A DNA stretch of 20,430 bases, from positions 1 through 20,430 of the forward strand of contig JAZNZJ010000008.1 in assembly GCA_045594885.1 (NCBI GenBank), written 5' to 3'. Below, in pieces: positions 15,624 through 20,430 of the stretch. How positions within the stretch are numbered: the first letter of the stretch is position 1; every line of letters begins with the position of its first letter. Source of the DNA: Fimenecus sp045594885 (GTDB taxonomy: Bacteria; Bacillota; Clostridia; Oscillospirales; Acutalibacteraceae). The notes beneath the pieces were generated by a model. That model saw only the letters and a program-made list of their open reading frames with translations, was not told where the DNA came from and did not search any database. The position numbers and the translations under genes are program-made.

Positions 15624-17292
15624 TGGTAATTGACTCCTTAAGCTTTGCAAGAGCTATTTTTGTTTCAGCTGCTGTTTCACCAAGAAGTGATGCAATTTCT
15701 TGAACAATTCTCATTTGCTTATCTACAACCTTGTCAGCAACCTCAATAGTCTGACGACTGATATCCTCTTTCTTTTCACGCTCTTTTTCTTCATCAGTAA
15801 CATCACGCATAATGCTGATTAAAAGATGTGAATCTTTATCGTGAACAATAGTCTGCTCAACATAGCGCTTATACTCAGCAAGATAAACACGCTCATCACG
15901 GACATCTTTACCTGATGATATTACCTGCATAAATGCGGTTGGGTCAAGAATTCTGATAACCTGGTCGCCAAGAATATCGGAAGCTGAACGAATATTCATA
16001 ATCCTTCTTGCTGAATCATTGATTTGCTGAACTTCAAGTTGTTCATTAAGAACAATAAGTCCGTTTGGTGAATTGTTAACAATAGTGTCAGAAAAGCTTT
16101 CCGCTTTATCCTTAAGGAATGGAAGACACATTGAAATTTCAGCCTTACCCTGAATAATTGCGATAGCCTTTTCACGACAAGTGTTATATCCACAAGAACC
16201 GCAGTTAAGTTCCTGTGATGGCTTGAATTTGCCCATCTGACGAAGAATGTTGTTTATTTCAATTTCAGATGGTTTTGTGTTTCTCTGTTCAATATAGGAA
16301 AAGGTCTTTTTAAGCTCGATAGTTTTTGGTTGAGCCACATCGAAGTCCTTTTCACCTGCGTAATTTGCAACTTCAATGTAGTCCTTGATATTTGAGGTAT
16401 GATGATATTTTTCAATAACAGGACCACCGACACAGCTACCTACACAAGCAGACATTTCTATAAAGCACTTATGTATTTTACCTTTTTCAAGGTCTTTTAA
16501 GACCTGAATACAGTTTTCGACACCATCAATAGCAACATAAGTGTAGCCCTTAACATCACTCATTGTTTTAAGTATGCCACCTGTTGTAGGGAAGAAACGA
16601 GCACGACTGTAATCGTTGTTATCCTGAGTGTTTTCAATTTCAATATTATCTTCTTTAAGCCACTCTGAAAGCTCTTCAAAGGTTAAAACAGCATCGACAA
16701 TACCGTCATAATACTGGGCTTCATCCTTTTTAGCAACACAAGGACCTACAAAGACAGTCTTAGCATTTGGGATTCTCTTTTTGATATCTTGACAGTGAGC
16801 CTGCATTGGTGACATAACATCCGCAAGATATTCTAATGCTGACGGATAATGTTTCTGAATAAGCAAGTTGATTGAATGACAACAGGAGGAAATAATCACA
16901 TCTCGGTCTTCTTCCTCTAACATTCTCTCATATTCGTTTTTTACGATTGTTGCACCGATTGCAGTTTCCTCAACATCATAAAATCCAAGCTTTTTAAGTG
17001 CTGTACGCATTGAGTTAATACCAGCACCATCATAGTTCGCAATAAATGACGGTGCAATACTTACAACAACAGGTTCACCACTCTGTAGGAATACTTTTAC
17101 CTTTTCCACTTCGTTAACGATTTCCTTTGCATCCTGTGGACAAACAACAAAGCACTGACCGCATAAAATACATTCGTTACCGATAATATGCGCCTGATTG
17201 CCTGAAAAACGAATTGCTTTTACAGGACAGTGGCGGATACATTTATAGCAGTTTTTACAGTTTGATTTTTTAAGTGTCAAACAATTAGCCAT
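15616..17292 (-). CDS. hydS: Sensory [FeFe] hydrogenase HydS with PAS domain (group C-like)
   Basis: 558-residue H-cluster protein fused to a sensory module. Domains: two [4Fe-4S] ferredoxin motifs (C12/15/18/22 and C41/44/47/51); hydrogenase domain (about 70-300) with H-cluster motifs SSCCHS (C137, C138), GPCVAKKDEA (C185) and MSACVGSCVGG (C283, C287); a four-Cys FeS domain (C364, C367, C372, C389); a PAS domain (about 395-500); and a coiled-coil-like tail (about 500-558). It lacks a histidine kinase; the signal probably passes to the phosphatase whose gene overlaps its stop by 8 nt. Related HydS proteins (e.g. in Ruminococcus albus and Thermotoga) are proposed H2 or redox sensors. GGGAG lies 9 nt before the ATG. 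Confidence 0.9.
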   Translation of the reverse strand: MANCLTLKKSNCKNCYKCIRHCPVKAIRFSGNQAHIIGNECILCGQCFVVCPQDAKEIVNEVEKVKVFLQSGEPVVVSIAPSFIANYDGAGINSMRTALKKLGFYDVEETAIGATIVKNEYERMLEEEDRDVIISSCCHSINLLIQKHYPSALEYLADVMSPMQAHCQDIKKRIPNAKTVFVGPCVAKKDEAQYYDGIVDAVLTFEELSEWLKEDNIEIENTQDNNDYSRARFFPTTGGILKTMSDVKGYTYVAIDGVENCIQVLKDLEKGKIHKCFIEMSACVGSCVGGPVIEKYHHTSNIKDYIEVANYAGEKDFDVAQPKTIELKKTFSYIEQRNTKPSEIEINNILRQMGKFKPSQELNCGSCGYNTCREKAIAIIQGKAEISMCLPFLKDKAESFSDTIVNNSPNGLIVLNEQLEVQQINDSARRIMNIRSASDILGDQVIRILDPTAFMQVISSGKDVRDERVYLAEYKRYVEQTIVHDKDSHLLISIMRDVTDEEKEREKKEDISRQTIEVADKVVDKQMRIVQEIASLLGETAAETKIALAKLKESITNE

Positions 17293-17312
17293 TTACTGCT
17301 ACTCCCTTTCAT

Positions 17313-17558
17313 TTAAAATTTGCTTAGGACATTTTCCTGAAAAAATTCTTTAAAGTTCTCTTTTGTAATGCCTGTATGAATATCATCATCTATCTGAATA
17401 GTTACACCTACACGATTACACTTGCCGATACAGAAACTACCGGCAAGTGTGATTTCGTCTTCTAAATGATTTTGTTCAACGGCTTTCTGAAGAAGCTCAA
17501 CTATTTCAGGAGAGCCCTTCACGTGACAAGAACTGCCAACACAAACCTGAATAATCAT
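17313..17558 (-). CDS. Thioredoxin-fold [2Fe-2S] ferredoxin (NuoE/HydC-like), copy 2
   Basis: 81-residue single-domain electron carrier. Cysteines C6, C11, C43 and C47 form the CX4C...CX3C pattern (VCVGSSC and FCIGKC) of thioredoxin-like [2Fe-2S] proteins such as the NuoE C-terminal domain. The small size without the NuoE N-terminal helices indicates a free-standing protein. It is closely related to the gene 3 bp upstream (same cysteine spacing, same CxGSSCHxKGS start). hydS begins 20 bp downstream. It may feed or drain electrons to one of the two hydrogenases or carry the sensor's redox signal; the exact partner is inferred. Confidence 0.87.
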   Translation of the reverse strand: MIIQVCVGSSCHVKGSPEIVELLQKAVEQNHLEDEITLAGSFCIGKCNRVGVTIQIDDDIHTGITKENFKEFFQENVLSKF

Positions 17559-17561
17559 AAT

Positions 17562-17804
17562 TTATTTTACCTTTGCTAATACTTCTTTGTTAAAGAATTC
17601 GTCAACTGTGTCAGGTGTTACTGAATGGAAAGTATCATCTACTGTAACACAAACACCTTGCTGACATTTACCCATACAGAATGTGCCACCCAACTCAACC
17701 TTATCACCAAGCTTGTTTTCGCTGATAAGATACTGAAGTTGTTCTACTACTTGACGTGAGCCCTTAATATGACATGAACTACCAATACATACTGTAATTT
17801 TCAT
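17562..17804 (-). CDS. Thioredoxin-fold [2Fe-2S] ferredoxin (NuoE/HydC-like), copy 1
   Basis: 80-residue protein, first gene of the hydrogenase operon. The [2Fe-2S] ligands C6, C11, C43 and C47 (VCIGSSC, FCMGKC) are spaced exactly as in copy 2, and an extra C52 is present. GGGGAG lies 8 nt before the ATG. The leader is about 135 nt, from a consensus promoter. Two such paralogues in a row point to a local duplication, with each perhaps serving a different hydrogenase of the operon. Confidence 0.87.
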   Translation of the reverse strand: MKITVCIGSSCHIKGSRQVVEQLQYLISENKLGDKVELGGTFCMGKCQQGVCVTVDDTFHSVTPDTVDEFFNKEVLAKVK

Positions 17805-17817
17805 CTTTAATTCTCCC

Positions 17818-17841
17818 CATTCGCAATCTATGACATTCGCA
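17818..17841. repeat. Tandem CATTCGCA pair in the hydrogenase operon leader
   Basis: CATTCGCA occurs at 17818-17825 and 17834-17841, 16 bp apart centre to centre. A related TTCGCATTT, seen at 17836-17844, recurs at 18011-18019. All three are in the same orientation. They could be half-sites of an activator or repressor, or chance in AT-rich DNA. Confidence 0.4.
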
Positions 17842-17917
17842 TTTAAAAGAAGAAGTTTTCTTGCTTTTTCACTATTTTTGTAAATCGTTTTTCAGCTTTT
17901 AAACACAAAATTTAATG

Positions 17918-18052
17918 CTAAAATAGATTTGATTTTAACACTCCTATTATAAACTCACAGTTGAATTTTGTCAATTTATAACTGTTACATTTGGGAACAT
18001 CTTTATTATTTTCGCATTTCTAAAATAGTGTTAAAATCTTCCAATTCAACAC
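17918..18052. repeat. Inverted and direct repeats in the divergent intergenic region
   Basis: GATTTTAACAC (17931-17941) has an exact inverted copy GTGTTAAAATC at 18028-18038. CTAAAATAG occurs as a direct repeat at 17918-17926 and 18020-18028. GTTGAATT at 17960-17967 has an inverted copy AATTCAAC at 18043-18050. The first arm covers the predicted start point of the hydrogenase operon. The whole 367-bp gap 17805-18171 contains these repeats, two divergent promoters and no gene. Confidence 0.55.
17946..17974 (-). promoter_or_regulatory. Consensus promoter of the hydrogenase operon
   Basis: On the minus strand TTGACA (17974-17969), a 17-bp spacer and TATAAT (17951-17946), a perfect match to the housekeeping consensus. 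The start point would be near 17939, leaving an unusually long leader of about 135 nt. A perfect consensus suggests that control is by repression or at the leader rather than by an alternative sigma factor. Confidence 0.85.
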
Positions 18053-18109
18053 CTGACATATACAGTATAAAAATTAGTATTAAATTTACATATTTTTAGT
18101 GATTTTTAC

Positions 18110-18138
18110 TTGAAATTTTATGCAAATTATTGTACAAT
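18110..18138 (+). promoter_or_regulatory. Promoter of the phosphoribosyltransferase-like gene
   Basis: TTGAAA at 18110-18115, a 17-bp spacer and TACAAT at 18133-18138. The -10 lies inside the 10-bp palindrome ATTGTACAAT (18129-18138), a possible operator. Transcription would start near 18145. Confidence 0.65.
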
Positions 18139-18171
18139 GTATAACACACTAAACCATAGGGGGACACTTTT

Positions 18172-18816
18172 ATGCCAACCACAAGTATTTCAAAAATCAA
18201 AACTAAAAGCAACAATTTGCATCTTCGTGTTGCAAGAGGTCACTTTGCAACAAACAGTTCGCACAGTAATTATTATATAGATGTTGCCGCACAAAAGTCC
18301 CGTATTTCTGAAGCTAAAGCAATCGCTCACGAACTTTGCCGAAACAACAAATACAGCAGTTCAATTGTTGATACTGTTCTTTGTCTTGACGGTATGGAAG
18401 TTGTGGGAACTTGTCTTGCTGACGAACTTACAAAAAACGACTTTGTAAATATTAATGCTCACCAGACCATTTACGTTGTTACACCTGAAATTGTTAATGG
18501 TTCACAGATTATCTTCCGTGATAATATTGTTCCTATGATTAAGGGTAAACACGTTCTTATTACTGCCGTTTCTGTGGCTTCAGGTAATACAGCACGTTCA
18601 GCAATTGAAGCAATCAAGTATTACGGCGGTGAGGTTGTTGGTATTGCGTCAATTTTTGCCACAGGCAACAGATGTGATGGCTATGACGTAAATTCAGTTT
18701 TTAACCCCAAGGATTTGCCCGACTATTTCAGTGGTCCGGCTCACGAATGTCCGCTCTGTAAAGAGGGCAAAAAGATTGATGCATTGATTAACTGTCACGG
18801 TTTTTCTAAACTTTAA
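18172..18816 (+). CDS. Phosphoribosyltransferase-like protein, orotate PRTase type, degenerate PRPP loop
   Basis: 214 residues resembling orotate phosphoribosyltransferase-type proteins: N-terminal ARGHFATNSSHSNYYIDV (21-38), a type I PRTase core, and GKHVLITAVSVASGNTA at the PRPP-binding loop (125-141). In active enzymes this loop carries two adjacent acidic residues; here they are T131-A132, so normal PRPP catalysis is doubtful. A C-terminal HECPLCKEGKKID segment (C193, C196) adds a possible metal site. GGGGGA lies 7 nt before the ATG. The gene is divergent from the hydrogenase operon, which may mean shared regulation or simple adjacency. A binding or regulatory role is possible. Confidence 0.7.
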   Translation: MPTTSISKIKTKSNNLHLRVARGHFATNSSHSNYYIDVAAQKSRISEAKAIAHELCRNNKYSSSIVDTVLCLDGMEVVGTCLADELTKNDFVNINAHQTIYVVTPEIVNGSQIIFRDNIVPMIKGKHVLITAVSVASGNTARSAIEAIKYYGGEVVGIASIFATGNRCDGYDVNSVFNPKDLPDYFSGPAHECPLCKEGKKIDALINCHGFSKL

Positions 18817-18828
18817 TAAAACAAATGC

Positions 18829-18858
18829 GGGCGGTTTTTTAATCGCCCTACTTTTTTT
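18829..18858 (+). terminator. Terminator after the PRTase-like gene
   Basis: GGGCG (18829-18833) pairs with CGCCC (18844-18848), extended by a G-T pair, with a T-rich loop, and is followed after three bases by seven Ts. The next gene's GAGGA starts directly after the T-run, so the terminator also lies in that gene's leader. Confidence 0.7.
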
Positions 18859-18870
18859 GAGGATATAATT

Positions 18871-19272
18871 ATGACTTTGATTTTTTGTATTGATAATAAT
18901 TTGGGCTTGATGTTCAATAAAAGACGTCAATCACGTGACTCTGCGGTGATTGATGATATAAAAAATAATTATGATAAAATCTATATCAGTGCATATTCAG
19001 AAAAATTATTCAGTGAATCAGGTATTGAATATGAGGTCTGTGGGGATTTTTTCACTTGCGGTGAAAATGCAATTTGCTTTGTTGAAGATAAGTATTCACC
19101 CGAATTGCTCACGATAGCAGATGAAGTAATTCTCTACCATTGGGGCAGAAACTATCCCGCAGATGTTAGTTTTGATATTGCACTTTTGAGTACGGATTTC
19201 ACACTCGCAGAGACTTCTGTATTCAAGGGCACTTCTCATAATGAAATCAAGAAAGAGGTGTATAAAAAATGA
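18871..19272 (+). CDS. Conserved-looking small protein of unknown function
   Basis: 133 residues, cytoplasmic (no signal peptide or membrane segment). The N-terminus MTLIFCIDNNLGLMFNKRRQSRD and the later HWGRNYPADVSFDI resemble short clostridial proteins I recall, sometimes labelled ribonuclease Z without the metal-binding HxHxDH motif; none is present here, so that label should not be applied. GAGGA lies 7 nt before the ATG. The stop TGA overlaps the ATG of the nuclease gene (ATGA, 19269-19272), so the two are translationally coupled. No function can be assigned. Confidence 0.75.
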   Translation: MTLIFCIDNNLGLMFNKRRQSRDSAVIDDIKNNYDKIYISAYSEKLFSESGIEYEVCGDFFTCGENAICFVEDKYSPELLTIADEVILYHWGRNYPADVSFDIALLSTDFTLAETSVFKGTSHNEIKKEVYKK

Positions 19273-20186
19273 AAAATACAAAGTTTATTTCACTTTTACT
19301 GGCTCTTGTTCTTATTCTTGCAGTTTTCTGTGGATGTGATATTAACAGTTCTGACATTTTTGACGAACCGGGCACAAGCTCGGCAGATACGGCACTTTCA
19401 GCAGATGACCTAAATGAAATTCCCGAATTTTCGGGCATAGCCTATGTTGCAGTCAATGATAACCAACCCTATTTCACCGAGGACGATTACACAACAGATT
19501 CTTACGAATATTACAGTCCCCTCGATAAGCTGGGACGTTGCGGAGTGGTTATGGCTTGTATTGGTGAGGATATTATGCCCACGGGTGAGCGTGGTGAAAT
19601 CGGTCAGGTTAAGCCTACGGGCTGGGTAACTGCGAAATATGATTTTGTTGACGGCAAATATCTTTATAACCGTTGCCACCTAATCGGTTGGCAGTTAACG
19701 GGCGAAAATGCAAATGAGCAAAATCTTATTACAGGCACTCGCTATATGAATGTTGATGGTATGCTCCCCTTTGAAAATATGGTTGATGACTATATTGAAG
19801 AAACGGGAAACCACGTGCTTTACCGTGTAACACCAATTTTTAAAGATAACGAATTGGTAGCACGTGGGGTAACAATAGAGGCTTATTCTGTTGAGGATAA
19901 GGGCGATGGAATCTGTTTTAATGTGTATTGCTATAACAATCAACCCGGTGTCGAGATTGACTATGCAACGGGCAAAAGTTGGTTGAGTGAAGAAGATAGC
20001 ACATCTGCAAATAATGGTGAAATATCCGACACCGAATATGTGCTTAACACAAAGTCAAAGAAAATCCATTTGCCCGATTGCTCGTCAGTAGATAAAATTC
20101 AAGAAGAAAATAAAGAAACCACTGATAAATCAAAGGACGAATTGATTAAAATGGGCTATGAGCCCTGCGGTGCGTGCAAACCGTAA
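19269..20186 (+). CDS. Secreted DNA/RNA non-specific endonuclease, probable lipoprotein
   Basis: 305 residues. The signal-peptide-like N-terminus (1-23) ends in FCGCD; C23 (or C21) could be a lipid-modified cysteine, though the lipobox is imperfect. The nuclease core (about 55-225) has the NUC_2-type (Endonuclea_NS_2, streptodornase-like) active site YNRCHLIGWQLTGENANEQNL with catalytic H137 and a metal-binding N/Q region at 149-152. After a linker, residues 255-305 form a small Cys/His module (H267, C271, C300, C303; ending MGYEPCGACKP) like the Ada-type zinc modules attached to other secreted nucleases. It probably degrades extracellular nucleic acid for nutrition or DNA handling. The ATG overlaps the previous stop by 4 nt. 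Confidence 0.88.
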   Translation: MKNTKFISLLLALVLILAVFCGCDINSSDIFDEPGTSSADTALSADDLNEIPEFSGIAYVAVNDNQPYFTEDDYTTDSYEYYSPLDKLGRCGVVMACIGEDIMPTGERGEIGQVKPTGWVTAKYDFVDGKYLYNRCHLIGWQLTGENANEQNLITGTRYMNVDGMLPFENMVDDYIEETGNHVLYRVTPIFKDNELVARGVTIEAYSVEDKGDGICFNVYCYNNQPGVEIDYATGKSWLSEEDSTSANNGEISDTEYVLNTKSKKIHLPDCSSVDKIQEENKETTDKSKDELIKMGYEPCGACKP

Positions 20187-20203
20187 CTGAATATACAACA
20201 ATT

Positions 20204-20235
20204 AACCGAGTAAGACTGAACTTACTCGGTTTTCT
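20204..20235 (+). terminator. Rho-independent terminator after the nuclease gene
   Basis: Perfect 11-bp stem AACCGAGTAAG (20204-20214) / CTTACTCGGTT (20221-20231), six-base loop, then TTCTT. It closes the PRTase-side transcription unit. Confidence 0.88.
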
Positions 20236-20254
20236 TATGCCTTCCAAACACAGT

Positions 20255-20385
20255 AATTGGGGTTTGTAGAATTGTTTTATATGACACCTCATCCACCGCA
20301 AGCGGTCCCCCTTCCCCTCAAGGGGAAGGCAAAATCAAGGCTTCTCCTTGAGGAGAAGCTGTCAGCGAAGCTGACTGATGAGGTG
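20255..20385. repeat. Cloverleaf-type palindromic repeat, copy 2
   Basis: Same orientation and length as copy 1 (31-161), with two substitutions: T instead of C at 20267 and C instead of T at 20314. The second change converts a U-G pair of the second hairpin into C-G, so folding is retained. The terminal repeat is at 20285-20293 and 20377-20385. It lies 20 bp past the nuclease terminator. Nothing else is seen in 20386-20430. Confidence 0.85.
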
Positions 20386-20430
20386 TAAAAACAATTAAAC
20401 AAATTCAAATTTGTAAGCAAAAGTAATGGC

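Noticed and set aside
17928..18052. A Rex-type operator (TTGTTAA, spacer, TTAACAA) controlling the hydrogenase operon
   Set aside because: Only a partial half-site (TTAACAC/GTGTTAA) is present, without the matching half at the right spacing. The repeats are reported without naming a regulator.
18864..18869. TATAAT just before the start codon of the 133-residue gene
   Set aside because: No -35 box lies 17 bp upstream, and transcription would begin after the start codon. It is the AT-rich spacer between ribosome binding site and ATG.
18871..19272. Ribonuclease Z
   Set aside because: The metallo-beta-lactamase motif HxHxDH is absent and the protein is far too short.
31..20385. The flanking repeats as ends of a composite transposon
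   Set aside because: There is no transposase or integrase between them and the content is ordinary chromosomal genes. They are small dispersed repeats, not IS ends.
1..20430. CRISPR array, tRNA or rRNA gene, prophage or integron
   Set aside because: No regularly spaced repeats, cloverleaf with a tRNA-type T-loop (GGTTCRANYCC), rRNA sequence or phage genes were found.

Overview
The window reads as a piece of chromosome from a low-GC, anaerobic Gram-positive bacterium, most likely a gut or rumen clostridium of the Ruminococcus/Oscillospirales kind. The reasons are the AT-rich intergenic DNA with housekeeping-type promoters (TTGnnn, 17 bp, TAnAAT), strong AGGAG-type ribosome binding sites, a TTG and a GTG start, PdaB-like and LCP cell-envelope genes, and two different [FeFe]-hydrogenase-family proteins in one operon. 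This assignment is inferred from gene content. No rRNA, tRNA, CRISPR, phage or IS genes were seen.

Layout. A 131-bp repeat with cloverleaf-like folding potential sits near each end (31-161 and 20255-20385, same orientation, 2 differences). Between them, left to right: (i) trkA-trkH-alr on the + strand, meeting a ktrB-ktrA pair on the - strand at a bidirectional terminator, so two distinct K+ uptake systems converge; (ii) a - strand pair encoding a PPase-like/NUDIX fusion and a small membrane export-family protein, divergent from (iii) a + strand run: LCP protein, GH51 arabinofuranosidase, zinc-ribbon membrane protein, PdaB-like deacetylase and an ECF transporter S component, several of them with their own promoters; (iv) a - strand five-gene hydrogenase operon (17804 down to 13017); (v) divergent from it, a phosphoribosyltransferase-like gene, a small unknown gene and a secreted nuclease.

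The most interesting region is the hydrogenase operon. It encodes two small thioredoxin-fold [2Fe-2S] proteins, a PAS-containing sensory-type [FeFe] hydrogenase (HydS, group C-like), a SpoIIE/PP2C-type phosphatase with an unrecognised C-terminal domain, and a group B-like [FeFe] hydrogenase. Gene spacing is tight (8-nt overlap between hydS and the phosphatase) and a consensus promoter (TTGACA, 17 bp, TATAAT) precedes it. The gene order suggests a pathway from H2 or redox state through HydS to a phosphatase and an unknown phosphoprotein, with a second hydrogenase as part of the output or electron circuit. The divergent intergenic region holds unexplained inverted and direct repeats.

Other points of interest are RNA-level: a hairpin that buries the ribosome binding site of the deacetylase gene, a structured leader before the ECF S component, and a palindromic TTGCAA that can act as the -35 box for two divergent promoters.
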